A stretch of 64,000 nt of DNA from Cupriavidus basilensis (GCF_000832305.1 NZ_CP010537.1:124001-188000), one strand, 5' to 3'. Positions 8,487-18,051 are shown, counted from the first letter of the stretch. Notes: generated by a model not told the origin, from the letters alone. Made by a program: numbers and translations.

Positions 8487-9774
8487 TTGTTCATTTGGTG
8501 GCTTGCTCTTGCTCGGGTAAAAGCGTGCTGGCGTTGACGGGCATGGCAAACAGTTTATCAAGTGTGCCGCGCGTCCAATGCGCAAAGGATCGCGCCGAGG
8601 CATTCCCTTTATGTTCCCTGATGCCGAAGCGATGATTTTCGTCAGAAACGATTTCTTCCAGTGCGGGGGAGCGGACTGCCACTACATCGCATCGAGCGGC
8701 GGCAATAGCCGCAGCAGGCTTTGGCCGGCATGCTGGACAGCTTCGCCTGCGCGCAAGACTGGCCAGGCTCCAGCATGAGCTTGCAGGCAATGCCCGCCAG
8801 CGCGCCGAAGCGGCGGAACTCGCGCGGTGCTATCGGCGTCTCAGGGGTTGGCTCCGGACTATGTGGCATAGCGTTTTCCCCAATATTGGCGTCGCCGGCT
8901 TTCTTTGGAATGGCGCGATTTGCACGGTATCACCGGGCCCGGTCGGTAAGGAGAGGAGAGGAGAAATTCGCAAGGTCTTTGCGTTGGATGTGGTCCGGCG
9001 CCGATTGAAAAGATAGGGAAAGACAGGGAAAGACAGTGAGCACTGGATTCTGCATGCGCGAATACAGCGTATCAAACGCTGTGCCGGAGCCGGTCCGCCG
9101 TGGGCTTGCATCGCACTAGCGGCTCGCCATTTTCGGTTTGTGGATGATTGACAGGACTTGAATGCCAGGCATCAAAGCCAGGATCGAGTCCAGGCGTGGA
9201 TGCATGCGAGCTTGCGCTGAAAAGTGGATATTGCTTAGCTTCAGGCCCATGCGTTTATCCGGTTTGGGGGCAATTACGGCAAAACCGGGCGCGCTCCGAC
9301 AGGCTTTTCTATCACATTGTCCGTACATTTTTCGTGGCGGGACGGGTATTGCGGCTTCCATGCCTGCGGGGCAATGGCCTTTCAGAAACCTTTCGGGATG
9401 TTGTCATATTGTGTCATCGCGCTGTCGGGTGAATGCACCGTCAGCACGCATGCCAAACACGGGATCCAATGGGGGGATCCGATGGGGGGATCCAATGACG
9501 GGATCCAATGGCGCCGGTCGCATGGCAGAGAAATCCGGCATATAGGGTATTACCTGAACCCGCATTGCGATCCGGAATGCGCAGGCTTAGCGCATGCGAT
9601 CCGGCGTCCAATCGCACCCGCATTCGGCGTGTCCATGGCGTTTTCTATTCTTGTGCAAAGCGGGTCGGTTGTATCAACTTCTTACGCGATTGGATTTTCT
9701 TTAATCAAACGTGGTAGTCTATGCCAGCAAATTTTCCCCTATCATTGAATTAACACCGCTCCAGGAGAATCAAA
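8487..9774. other. 1.3-kb gene-poor stretch
   Basis: I see no gene here that I can defend. A minus-strand frame at 8642-8869 (75 codons, beginning MPHSPEPTPETP) has a plausible start but no recognisable family. The stretch holds a GGGAAAGACA direct repeat (9007-9030), the 13-bp array at 9462-9513, and lower-GC sequence from 9650 on, which is probably the hns promoter region. Confidence 0.5.
9462..9513. repeat. 13-bp tandem repeat, 4 units
   Basis: GGATCCAATGGGG, GGATCCGATGGGG, GGATCCAATGACG and GGATCCAATGGCG in direct tandem at 9462, 9475, 9488 and 9501. It lies about 260 bp upstream of the H-NS-like gene. The 13-bp period is not a multiple of three, so it is unlikely to be coding. Confidence 0.9.
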
Positions 9775-10095
9775 ATGGCAACTTACAAGCAGCTGATTGC
9801 AGAGAAGGAAGCGCTCGAAGCAAAGCTGGCCGAGATGCGTGCCAGCGAAGTGGCGGGCATTATTGCGCAGATCCAGGGCCTGATGGCGGAGTATGAGCTG
9901 ACGGCAGAAGACATCGCCCCGAAGCGCCGCCGGGGCCGTCCGGCTTCCAGCGCGAATGGCGCCGTGGCCAAGCCCAAGTCCAACCTGCCCGCGAAGTATC
10001 GCGATCCCAAGACCGGCGCCACCTGGACCGGCCGTGGCCGCGCACCGGGATGGCTGGGTAAGAACCGTGCCCGCTTCCTGATCGCCGAAGCCTGA
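9775..10095 (+). CDS. H-NS family nucleoid-associated protein
   Basis: A 106-residue xenogeneic-silencing type protein. Residues 1-50 form a coiled-coil oligomerisation region, a basic RRRGRP stretch near 51-56 resembles an AT-hook, and the C-terminal DNA-binding motif is YRDPKTGATWTGRGRAPGWL. The ATG follows CAGGAGAATCAAA, a good ribosome site. The upstream 120 bp are clearly richer in A+T than the surroundings, as expected for an autoregulated hns gene. Confidence 0.93.
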   Translation: MATYKQLIAEKEALEAKLAEMRASEVAGIIAQIQGLMAEYELTAEDIAPKRRRGRPASSANGAVAKPKSNLPAKYRDPKTGATWTGRGRAPGWLGKNRARFLIAEA

Positions 10096-10120
10096 TCGCA
10101 TTGCTGTCTCAGTGACACAG

Positions 10121-10155
10121 TGGCGCCGGCCCCGCCGGCGCCAGCTTCTCCTTTT
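10121..10155 (+). terminator. probable intrinsic terminator after the hns-like gene
   Basis: Perfect 9-bp stem TGGCGCCGG (10121-10129) and CCGGCGCCA (10135-10143), followed by GCTTCTCCTTTT. The T-run is interrupted, so strength is uncertain. Confidence 0.7.
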
Positions 10156-10219
10156 GCGGGCGCTGCGGCAAGCCATTGGCCGCGCCGTGCGCAGGGCCAA
10201 TGGCGCCCCTCATCAAATT

Positions 10220-10230
10220 CCCCCCCCCCC
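10220..10230. repeat. poly-C tract of 11
   Basis: Eleven consecutive C on the plus strand, ending 9 bp before the ATG of the LprI-like gene, where a Shine-Dalgarno sequence would normally sit. No purine-rich ribosome site is visible between the tract and the start. Confidence 0.9.
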
Positions 10231-10239
10231 AGACCCAAT

Positions 10240-10638
10240 ATGAAAAAAGCGCTGCTTTGCGCGTTGATGCTCTGCGCGTCTTTTGCCGCGCAAGCCGACG
10301 AAAAATTGTTGTCAAAGCAATACGGGGCCTGCATGGATCGTCCGGATGTCACGACTGCTGGCATGCATGACTGCATCGGGGCGGAGACGGCGCGGCAGGA
10401 TAAATCGCTGAATGCCGCTTATAAAGGCCTTCAACAGGCATTGCCTCCCGCCAGGAAAGCAACATTGCTCGACGCCCAGCGCGCCTGGCTGAAGTTCCGG
10501 GACGCCAATTGCAGCTTCCAGGCCGATCCCGATGGCGGCACGATCGCCGGTGTCAACGCATCTGCCTGCCTGATGCAGATGACGGCGGACCGGGCGCGGG
10601 AGCTTAGCGATTTCGCCGCCGAAGCGGCAGGGCGCTAG
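10240..10638 (+). CDS. secreted LprI-like (DUF1311) protein
   Basis: A 132-residue protein with a clear signal peptide (MKKALLCALMLCASFAAQA). The mature part has the DUF1311 pattern: paired cysteines and the core LLDAQRAWLKFRDANCSF, shared with lysozyme inhibitor LprI and related periplasmic proteins. It probably acts in the periplasm; lysozyme inhibition itself is not shown. Lacks a normal ribosome binding site and instead has the 11-C tract directly upstream. Confidence 0.8.
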   Translation: MKKALLCALMLCASFAAQADEKLLSKQYGACMDRPDVTTAGMHDCIGAETARQDKSLNAAYKGLQQALPPARKATLLDAQRAWLKFRDANCSFQADPDGGTIAGVNASACLMQMTADRARELSDFAAEAAGR

Positions 10639-10689
10639 CCAGCAGGAGGCCAGCGGCACCAAGAAGATGCCTCTTTGTGCCCTTCTCCC

Positions 10690-10741
10690 GATTGTCAAAA
10701 GGGATTATCCATTCTGTTCAAGACATGTGGGATTGTCAAAA
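10690..10741. promoter_or_regulatory. paired direct repeat upstream of acyl-CoA dehydrogenase
   Basis: The 11-mer GATTGTCAAAA occurs at 10690-10700 and again at 10731-10741, 41 bp apart (about four helical turns), 58 bp before the start codon. It looks like a two-site operator; no regulator is adjacent. Confidence 0.45.
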
Positions 10742-10798
10742 TCGGGTGACGGCGTACCATGTCGGGCACATCGTTGCTTGCTTTGACCGGAGATCCCC

Positions 10799-11956
10799 AT
10801 GAGCCTGGATGCAGAATCCTTTTCGCTGCTGCGCGCGTCGGTGCAGCGTTTCATCGACGAACGCCTGAAGCCGGCGGAAGACACGCTCGAGGAAACCGAC
10901 GATGTGCCGGCGGACATCGTTGCCGACATGAAGGAGATGGGCCTGTTCGGAATCTCCATCCCTGAGAACTACGGTGGCATCGGCCTGTCGATGTCGCAGG
11001 AATGCGACGTGGTGTATGACCTTGGCCACACAGCCTTCGCCTTCCGCTCGGTCTTTGGCACCAATGTCGGCATCGGCTCGCAGGGCATCCTGATGGACGG
11101 CACCGAGGCGCAAAAGCAGGAATACCTGCCCAAGATCGCCAGCGGCGAACTGGTGATCTCGTTCGCGCTGACCGAGCCCAATGCCGGCTCCGACGCGGCC
11201 TCGCTGCAGACCAAGGCCGAGCTCGACGGCGACCACTACATCATCAACGGCACCAAGCGCTTCATCACCAACGCACCGCGCGCGGGCGCTTTTACCCTGA
11301 TGGCGCGCACCGGCGGCACCGGCGCTTCGGGCATCTCCTCGTTCATCGTGCCGGCCAACACCCCGGGCATTTCGCTTGGCAAGCCGGACAAGAAGATGGG
11401 CCAGCGCGGCACCAAGACCTGCGACGTGGTGCTGGAAAACGTGCGCGTGCCGGCGGCCAACATCATCGGCGGCGTGCCCGGCGTTGGCTTCAAGACGGCC
11501 ATGAAGGTGCTCGACCGCGGCCGCCTGCATATCTCGGCGCTGGCCTGCGGCATGGCGCACCGTCTGATTACCGATGCCGTGGCCTATGCCAAGGAGCGCA
11601 AGCAGTTCGGCCAGCCGATCGGTGATTTCCAGCTGATCCAGGCCATGCTGGCCGATAGCCAGGCCGAGCTGTACGCCGGCTTGTCGATGGTGCGCGATTG
11701 CGCCCAGCGCTACGACGCCAAGACCCCGGGCAAGAGCGATCCGGAAGTCAGCATGCTGGCCTCCTGCACCAAGATGTTCTGCACCGAGATGGTGGGCCGC
11801 GTGGCCGACCGCGCCGTGCAGATCCATGGCGGCGCCGGTTATATCGCCGAGTACAAGGCAGAGCGTTTCTATCGCGACGTACGCCTGCTGCGCCTGTACG
11901 AAGGCACCACGCAGATCCAGCAACTGATCATCGCCAAGCAGCTGCTGCGCGACTGA
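10799..11956 (+). CDS. acyl-CoA dehydrogenase
   Basis: A 385-residue FAD enzyme that introduces a trans-2 double bond in acyl-CoA. The family blocks are FALTEPNAGSD and ITNAPRAGAF for FAD and substrate binding, CQIHGG-like VQIHGGAGYIAEY, and YEGTTQIQQLIIAKQLL at the C-terminus, whose glutamate is the usual catalytic base. Length and motif order are normal. Monocistronic; chain-length preference cannot be told. Confidence 0.92.
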   Translation: MSLDAESFSLLRASVQRFIDERLKPAEDTLEETDDVPADIVADMKEMGLFGISIPENYGGIGLSMSQECDVVYDLGHTAFAFRSVFGTNVGIGSQGILMDGTEAQKQEYLPKIASGELVISFALTEPNAGSDAASLQTKAELDGDHYIINGTKRFITNAPRAGAFTLMARTGGTGASGISSFIVPANTPGISLGKPDKKMGQRGTKTCDVVLENVRVPAANIIGGVPGVGFKTAMKVLDRGRLHISALACGMAHRLITDAVAYAKERKQFGQPIGDFQLIQAMLADSQAELYAGLSMVRDCAQRYDAKTPGKSDPEVSMLASCTKMFCTEMVGRVADRAVQIHGGAGYIAEYKAERFYRDVRLLRLYEGTTQIQQLIIAKQLLRD

Positions 11957-12105
11957 TCGGTGGGCGCGGATGCCCGCCGGCACGACCGGCGGGCATCCGC
12001 GAGAGGGCCCGTGCCGCACTAATGCCACTCGTGGGCAGCGTGCATCGGCCTGGCCAATGGACGCGCGCAACGCAATGTCTTGTTGTCTCAACGGAGGCTG
12101 CCTCA

Positions 12106-12963
12106 ATGGCTATTGCCGCTCTCAAGGTTCCCGCTGGCTACGCCGGATTTCCGTCCATGCGCGCCCCTTGCCGCCTCGATGCGCCGCCCTCGCAGGCGGT
12201 GCCCGGCAATGACCGCGCGGGCCCGGACAGCACCGCGCCTTGCTACCCGATCATCGAAGCGCTGATGGCCTGCGCCGCGCGGCCCGCCTACACGCCGCTG
12301 GACTGCATCCGCCTGGCGCTCGATGCGGCCGGCGCGCTGGGCCGCGACGATCCGGTTTCCTCGGTCCAGCCAACCCGCCTGCAAAGCTTCGATGGCGCGC
12401 TGTATCGCACGGGCACGGGCGCCTGGACCATCCTCTACAGCGATAGCCTGGCAGCGACGGATGTGCGCTTCATGATTGCGTACCTGCTGGGCCGGCAGCT
12501 TCTGGGTGGCAGCGAGCTGGATTACGTGGAGTGCACCAACGCCGAGCTGATGGCCATGCCAGACGATGACTCGGCCGGCGGGCTCGCCTATGCCTTTGCC
12601 AGCCGGCTGCTGATGCCGCTCAATGCCTGCCGCCTGGCCTTGCCCGGCGCGGTGGACCTCGATGTGCTGGACGCGCTGGCCGAGCGCCTCTGCCTGCCGG
12701 TGCATCACGTGGCGCGGCGCTGGCTGTCCTATACCTCGCACAAGGCCGTGCTGACGCTCAAGCGCGATGGCGCTGTGCTGGGCATGTGGGCGAGCGAGAC
12801 GGCGTTCGGGCTGCGGGCCGATGACCTCGGTGGCGGCATGGGCGTGCGCACGGCGTCGCAGGCATTGTTGCTTGGCGACGGCGTGGGCATCGAGCTGGCA
12901 GTGGGCCCCAGGCACGTGGCAAGCCGGGCAGGCGCGCGCCAGCGCGCCGCCTTTCCCATCTGA
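12106..12963 (+). CDS. ImmA/IrrE-like protein lacking the zinc motif
   Basis: A 285-residue protein I do not recognise by name. Its layout recalls ImmA/IrrE metallopeptidases: the helix RFMIAYLLGRQLLGG (residues 121-135) sits where these enzymes have RFTIAHELGHxLLH, and YAFASRLLMPLNACRL (near 165-180) matches their AxxFAxxLLMP helix. The HExxH residues are replaced by YLLGR, so zinc protease activity is unlikely. ATG chosen on the GGAGG site 8 bp upstream (12093-12097). Could be a ligand-sensing or scaffold relic; no XRE partner gene is adjacent. Confidence 0.6.
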   Translation: MAIAALKVPAGYAGFPSMRAPCRLDAPPSQAVPGNDRAGPDSTAPCYPIIEALMACAARPAYTPLDCIRLALDAAGALGRDDPVSSVQPTRLQSFDGALYRTGTGAWTILYSDSLAATDVRFMIAYLLGRQLLGGSELDYVECTNAELMAMPDDDSAGGLAYAFASRLLMPLNACRLALPGAVDLDVLDALAERLCLPVHHVARRWLSYTSHKAVLTLKRDGAVLGMWASETAFGLRADDLGGGMGVRTASQALLLGDGVGIELAVGPRHVASRAGARQRAAFPI

Positions 12964-12975
12964 CGCGTTGGCGCG

Positions 12976-14286
12976 TCAGTGCTCGTGGTGCAGGTACCTG
13001 GCCTGCCGCGGCAGCCGGAAGCTGACCAGGAACACGATCACCATCATCGCTGTCACGTACCAGTAGAAGCTGGATTCGTGGCCCAGCGATTTCAGGTCCA
13101 GCGCGACATACTCGGCCGAGCCGCCGAAGATCGCGTTGGCCACGGCATAGGCCAGCCCCACCCCCAGCGCCCGGATCTCGGTCGGGAACATCTCGGCCTT
13201 CACGATGCCGCTGATGGAGGTGTAGAGGCTCACGATGGCCAGCGCCAGGGAGATCAGCGCGAAGGCGACAAAGGGGCTTTTCACGCTCCCGAGCGCCGTC
13301 AGGATCGGAACCGTGGCCAGCGTGCCGAGCGCGCCGAACAGCAGCATATTGGTGCGCCGCCCGATGCGGTCCGACAGCGCGCCGAAGAACGGCTGCATGC
13401 ACATGTAGAAGAACAGGCAGCCGGTCATCACGTAGCTGGCTGTCTTGATCGACATGCCGGCCGAGTTGACCAGGTACTTCTGCATATACGTGGTGAAGGT
13501 ATAAAAGATCAGCGAGCCGCCCGCCGTATAGCCAAGCACGGTGAAAAAGGCCGCCTTATGGTTGCGGAACAGCTCCGTCAGCGTGCCAGCCTCCTTGCTC
13601 GCCCGGGTGGCGGCGGACGTCGTTTCATGCAGGGTGCGGCGCAGGAACAGCGCCACCACCGCCGTGATGGCGCCGATCACGAACGGGATGCGCCAGCCCC
13701 ATGCCTTGAGCTCGGCCTCGTCCAGGAACTGCTGCAGCACCACCACCACGAGCACCGCCAGCAACTGGCCGCCGATCAGCGTGACGTACTGGAACGACGA
13801 AAAAAACCCCCGCTGGCCCTTGAGCGCCACCTCGCTCATATAGGTGGCGGTGGTGCCGTACTCGCCGCCGACGGACAGTCCCTGCAGCAACCGCGCGACC
13901 AGCAGCAGCGCCGGCGCCCAGGCACCGATGCTGTTGTAGGTGGGCAGGCTGGCGATCAGCAGCGAGCCGCAGCACATCATCGTCACCGAGATCAGCAGCG
14001 AGTTCTTGCGGCCATGCCGGTCGGCAATCCGCCCGAACAGCCACCCGCCAATCGGCCGCATCAGGAAGCCCGCGGCAAACACGCCGGCGGTATTCAGCAA
14101 TTGCGCCGTGGGATCGGATTTGGGGAAGAAGGACCCCGCGAAGTAAATGGCGCAGAACGCGTAGACGTAAAAGTCGAACCACTCGACCAGATTGCCGGAA
14201 GACGCGGCCACGATCGCGTAGACGCGCTTGCGCTTTTCCTCGGCGCTCGGCGGCGCATCGAGCAGGGGGGCGGACAGGTCTGTCAT
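12976..14286 (-). CDS. MFS transporter, metabolite:H+ symporter (MHS) family
   Basis: A 436-residue, 12-helix permease. The N-terminal [16 protein letters not shown] motif and the loop [18 protein letters not shown] are diagnostic for the MHS family (KgtP, ShiA, ProP, citrate permeases). The [20 protein letters not shown] block is closest in style to 2-oxoglutarate permease KgtP. Substrate is probably a small carboxylate. It stands alone, convergent with the ImmA/IrrE-like gene (12 bp apart). Confidence 0.87.
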   Translation of the reverse strand: MTDLSAPLLDAPPSAEEKRKRVYAIVAASSGNLVEWFDFYVYAFCAIYFAGSFFPKSDPTAQLLNTAGVFAAGFLMRPIGGWLFGRIADRHGRKNSLLISVTMMCCGSLLIASLPTYNSIGAWAPALLLVARLLQGLSVGGEYGTTATYMSEVALKGQRGFFSSFQYVTLIGGQLLAVLVVVVLQQFLDEAELKAWGWRIPFVIGAITAVVALFLRRTLHETTSAATRASKEAGTLTELFRNHKAAFFTVLGYTAGGSLIFYTFTTYMQKYLVNSAGMSIKTASYVMTGCLFFYMCMQPFFGALSDRIGRRTNMLLFGALGTLATVPILTALGSVKSPFVAFALISLALAIVSLYTSISGIVKAEMFPTEIRALGVGLAYAVANAIFGGSAEYVALDLKSLGHESSFYWYVTAMMVIVFLVSFRLPRQARYLHHEH

Positions 14287-14631
14287 GGTTTGTCTCTTCC
14301 GTTCGGCATGTCGCCCACGCTAACAAGCCGTGGTGCGAGATCGGCACGCAGAATTCCAGTGTAGTGCGATTGCGCCGTGATGGCGGCGCAGGGTGACCTG
14401 ACTTGCACTACTTGGGGGGGGCGGAAGGGAATGGCTGGCGAGGTGGCTCGCTGCCCGTAGCGGCGGGGCGCCGGCCGAAAAACGCGTCTGGCCGCATCAC
14501 GCGGCAGGGCTGGCGCCATGAGTCGCGGCAGCGGGGCGAGGCAACTGGCCAGGTCCGCTGCGTTTGACGTGAATGACGCCTGTTGGTGGGTCTTACTGAG
14601 TCTTGCTGTGTCTTGCTGCGTTTTGTCTGCG
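14287..14631. other. 345-bp intergenic stretch
   Basis: Contains the presumed promoter of the MHS transporter and the downstream end of the next minus-strand gene. I see a G8 run at 14414-14421 but no gene and no convincing terminator. Confidence 0.5.
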
Positions 14632-15015
14632 TTACTGCGCTTCTTGCGGCCAGACTCCGTCTACATCCCTTAGCAGATGGCCTGCCAGGATGTAGTCGCC
14701 CAGCCGGGTCGCCTTGGCTTCGAGATCGAGCAGTTCATGGTCGGCAAGCGTGCCGAGATCGAACTGGCAATACAGATTGCGCTGCCTGAAGGTGGTCTTG
14801 GTCTTGGCCAGCCCTTCGATCAGGGCTTCGCGCGAATGGACGGCAATGCTCTCCTGTCCGCGGTATTGCACTTTGATGCCGCGTTTCTCTCCGAGCCGGC
14901 CGAGTTCGACGGCGTCCTGCCATCCGGTTTCATAGTCCAGCTCAAGCGCCAGCACATCTTTCGATGCGAGAAGCCGAAGCGCTTCTGCTTTGCTGCTAGC
15001 TCGCACTATTGACAT
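14632..15015 (-). CDS. uncharacterised protein behind a LexA box
   Basis: A 127-residue soluble acidic protein I do not recognise; no signal peptide or membrane helix. The internal segment RGIKVQYRGQESIAVHSREALIEG is basic and could bind nucleic acid, but that is a guess. ATG at 15015 was chosen over an in-frame GTG six bases upstream because AAGAGG lies at a good distance from it. A near-consensus LexA box lies 23 bp upstream (15038-15057), so DNA-damage induction is likely. It follows the M16 protease gene on the same strand after 147 bp. Confidence 0.75.
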   Translation of the reverse strand: MSIVRASSKAEALRLLASKDVLALELDYETGWQDAVELGRLGEKRGIKVQYRGQESIAVHSREALIEGLAKTKTTFRQRNLYCQFDLGTLADHELLDLEAKATRLGDYILAGHLLRDVDGVWPQEAQ

Positions 15016-15037
15016 CCACACCTCTTATATCGTCTTA

Positions 15038-15057
15038 TACTGTACGAATATACAGTC
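15038..15057 (-). promoter_or_regulatory. LexA (SOS) box
   Basis: TACTGTACGAATATACAGTC contains the invariant CTGT-N8-ACAG frame (15040-15055) with an AT-rich centre. On the minus strand it overlaps a candidate promoter: TTGACT and TATAAG flank it. The only gene it can control at this distance is the one starting at 15015. Confidence 0.85.
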
Positions 15058-15162
15058 AACGCGTCATTGCGGCAAGGGGTTGCCCCCAGGCCGTTGGGAC
15101 TACTGCGCCAGCGGTGTCTTGCGCCGCCCTGCGTTGCCACCATTTTCCTCCAGTATTGCCCT

Positions 15163-18051
15163 TTAGGGGGCGGCCACGGCTTCGTTTGCCGGCCCGTCCG
15201 CCTTTATCGTCCTTATCGCCTTCATTGTCTTTATCGTCGCCCCGGCATCTTGCACTGCCGTGACAGAAAAATCTCCCGCATACACATGTACCACCCGCGC
15301 CGGGTCCAGGTGCTTGCGGATGGCCGCGTTGACCTGTTCGACGCTCGCCGTGGCGATACCTTGCTCGTATTGCGTGACAAAGCGCATCGTGCGCCCCAGA
15401 AATAGCTGGCTGGCGAGCGTGCCGGCCAACGTGGAATCGCTGGTGCGGGCCAGCATGCCTTGCTGCAGCAGGCCACTCTTGGCTTGTGCCAGCTCCTGCG
15501 GCGTGATGCCGGCGGCTGCCAGCCGCGACAGTTCCTCCTCCACGCCACGCTTGAGCTTGTCCAGGTTCTGCGGCGCATAAAGCGCTTGCATGCCGAAGCG
15601 CCCGTTGGTATCGAGCGCGCCCACCTGAACGAAACTGCCGACACTGTAACTGATGCCGTCGCGTTGGCGCAGGCGATCCGCCAGCCGGCTCTTGAGCGCG
15701 CTTGCGCCGAACACACGATTGGCGATCACCAGGGCCGGATATTCCGGCGCATCGCTGGTCAGCGCCACCGGCAGCGCGGCCAGGTAGATGGCATTGGCCT
15801 TGTCCGGCGTCTCGCGGATCAGGTGGGCTGGTGCCAGCGGCACGAAGGGGCGCTCGATCCGGGCGTAGGGCGCCTGGGCCTGCCAGTCGCCGAACAGCGT
15901 GGCCAGTTGCGCCTGCGCCGCCTCGCGGTCGAAGTCACCGACCAGCGCCGCCTGGCCATGGCTTGCGCCGTAGAAGCGCGTGTGGAAGGCGCGCAGGTCG
16001 GACAGTTGCACTTGCCGCAGCGCCGCGATGTCCTCCTGCGGGGTGCCGACGTAGCGCGGATCCCCCAATGGGTAGGGATTACCGTGACGGCCAAGCACGT
16101 TCGACGCGATTGCCTCGGGCTGGCCCAGGCCGCTCTCGATGCCGGCGATGGCGTTGGCGCGCAGGGTCTCGAACTCCGCGGCGGGCAGGCTCGGCTCGCG
16201 CAGGATGTCGCGCAGCAGCGCGAGCGTGTCGGCCAGCGTGTCGCGGCGCGCTTCAAAGCGCACAGTGACCGCCTCGGCATCGCCCTGGACCGACACCACC
16301 GCCTTGAGCGCGGACAGGCGGTCGGCGATCTGCTGGCGCTCCAGGCGGGCGGTGCCGCGCATCAGCATGGCGGCCGTGAGGCTGCCGACCGCGTCCTGGC
16401 CTTGCAGGCTGTTGACGTCGCCCATGCGCAGGATCAGCGTGCCGTTGACAGTCTGGCCGCGGCTGGGCTTGGGCAGCAGCGCGAACTGCATGCCGTTGGC
16501 CAGCTTGCCGCGCAGCGTGTGCGCCTCGATATTGTCCGGGCTGGGATCAAAGGCGGCCACCGCGGCCTTGGACGGCTTGCCCTGGTAGGCCGCCACCAGC
16601 GCGGCGACGTCCGGCGCGGCGGGCATGGTGGCCCGGGCCAGCGTCTCGGCCGGCGCATCGCCGGGCATGTCGATGGGGATGAAGCGGCCGAGCGTGCAGT
16701 TGCTGGCGCGCAGATAGTTTTGCGCGACCCGTTGCAGGTCCGCCAGCGTGACGCGCTCGGCTTGCTGGTGTGCCACCAACAGCAGGCGCCAGTCACCCTT
16801 GGCGATGGCCTCGGACAAGGCGATGGCGTAGCCCGAAGGATTCTCCAGCAGGCGCTCGTAGCTGTTGAGCAGGCGGGTGCGGGCACGGTCCAGCTCCACC
16901 TGCGTCACCGGCCGGGCGGCAAAGCCCTCCACCTGCGCCACCAGCACCTGCCGCGCGGCTTCGAGGTCCTGCGTCTTGCTTAGCCCGGCGGCGAACAGCA
17001 CCGAGCCGGGATCCTTCATGCCCGATACCGAGCCAGACTGCCAGCTGGCCTTGCCGCTCTCGACCAGCGCCTTGTACAGGCGGCCGCCCGAGCCATCGGT
17101 CAGGATATCGGCGAGCAACTGCAGGGCCACCGTATCCGGATGCGCGCCCGGCGCGATGTGATATTGCACCGCGACCAGCTGCGAGTCGCCCACGCGGCGC
17201 AGCGTCACCTCGCGCGCGCCCTCCTGCGGCGGCTCCACGGTGTACTGGACCGGCAGCGCGCGCGTAGGCCGGGGAATCGCGCCGAAGTACTGACCGATGC
17301 GCGCGAGCGTGGCGGCCACGTCGAACTTGCCCGCCACCACCAGCACCGCGTTGTCAGGCTGGTAATAGCGGCGGTAGAACTCCTGCAGGTTGCCGATGGC
17401 GACGTGTTCCACGTCGCTGCGCGCGCCGATCGGCGCCTTGCCGTAGTTGTGCCAGCGGTAGGCGGCCGAGCGCATCTGCTGCATCAGCATGCCAGCGGGA
17501 TTGTTCTCGGCGCGCTCCATCTCGTTGCGCACCACCGTCATCTCGCTGTCGAGCGCCTCGCGGGCGATAAAGCTGTTGACCATGCGGTCCGCTTCCATCT
17601 TCAGCGCCCAGTCGAGGTTTTCCTCGCTCGCGGTGAAGCTCTCGTAGTAGTTGGTGCGGTCGAACGCGGTGGTGCCGTTGAACTGCATGCCGCGGCGCGT
17701 GAGCTCCTGCGCAATGGTGTTGCCCGGCAGCGCCGGCGTGCCCTTGAACAGCAGGTGCTCGAGCAAGTGCGCCATGCCGGTCTCGCCATAGTTCTCATGG
17801 CGGCTGCCGACCAGGTAGGTCATGTTGACCGTGGCGACGGGCTGCGCAGCATCGGGCGCAAGCAGCACGCGCAGGCCGTTGGGCAGCCGGTACTCGGTAA
17901 TGCCTTCCACGCTGACGACTTCCGCCGGCGCCGCGCCGGGCAGCTTCGCGGCAGCAGGCGCCGGCGCGTGGGCCACGCCCGGCGCGGCGTTTGCGGATAC
18001 GCTGAAAGCCAGGGCTAGCAGCAGGGAAAGGCGCTTGATGACGAGACGCAT
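15163..18051 (-). CDS. secreted M16-family zinc metalloprotease (two-domain)
   Basis: A 962-residue pitrilysin-type protease. A signal peptide (residues 1-22, MRLVIKRLSLLLALAFSVSANA) is followed by an active M16 domain with the inverted zinc motif HLLEH at 95-99 and the distal glutamate in EMTVVRNEME; the second M16 domain lacks HxxEH, as expected for the inactive half. It should degrade peptides in the periplasm. The start at 18051 places the signal peptide first; the longer open frame adds 61 residues without similarity. No clear ribosome site. Confidence 0.9.
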   Translation of the reverse strand: MRLVIKRLSLLLALAFSVSANAAPGVAHAPAPAAAKLPGAAPAEVVSVEGITEYRLPNGLRVLLAPDAAQPVATVNMTYLVGSRHENYGETGMAHLLEHLLFKGTPALPGNTIAQELTRRGMQFNGTTAFDRTNYYESFTASEENLDWALKMEADRMVNSFIAREALDSEMTVVRNEMERAENNPAGMLMQQMRSAAYRWHNYGKAPIGARSDVEHVAIGNLQEFYRRYYQPDNAVLVVAGKFDVAATLARIGQYFGAIPRPTRALPVQYTVEPPQEGAREVTLRRVGDSQLVAVQYHIAPGAHPDTVALQLLADILTDGSGGRLYKALVESGKASWQSGSVSGMKDPGSVLFAAGLSKTQDLEAARQVLVAQVEGFAARPVTQVELDRARTRLLNSYERLLENPSGYAIALSEAIAKGDWRLLLVAHQQAERVTLADLQRVAQNYLRASNCTLGRFIPIDMPGDAPAETLARATMPAAPDVAALVAAYQGKPSKAAVAAFDPSPDNIEAHTLRGKLANGMQFALLPKPSRGQTVNGTLILRMGDVNSLQGQDAVGSLTAAMLMRGTARLERQQIADRLSALKAVVSVQGDAEAVTVRFEARRDTLADTLALLRDILREPSLPAAEFETLRANAIAGIESGLGQPEAIASNVLGRHGNPYPLGDPRYVGTPQEDIAALRQVQLSDLRAFHTRFYGASHGQAALVGDFDREAAQAQLATLFGDWQAQAPYARIERPFVPLAPAHLIRETPDKANAIYLAALPVALTSDAPEYPALVIANRVFGASALKSRLADRLRQRDGISYSVGSFVQVGALDTNGRFGMQALYAPQNLDKLKRGVEEELSRLAAAGITPQELAQAKSGLLQQGMLARTSDSTLAGTLASQLFLGRTMRFVTQYEQGIATASVEQVNAAIRKHLDPARVVHVYAGDFSVTAVQDAGATIKTMKAIRTIKADGPANEAVAAP

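Noticed and set aside
9317..9748. 143-codon open frame upstream of hns
   Set aside because: It runs through the 13-bp non-triplet repeat array, lacks a ribosome site and resembles no family.
12979..14364. 461-codon open frame on the plus strand
   Set aside because: Antisense shadow of the MHS transporter, with no signal or motif.
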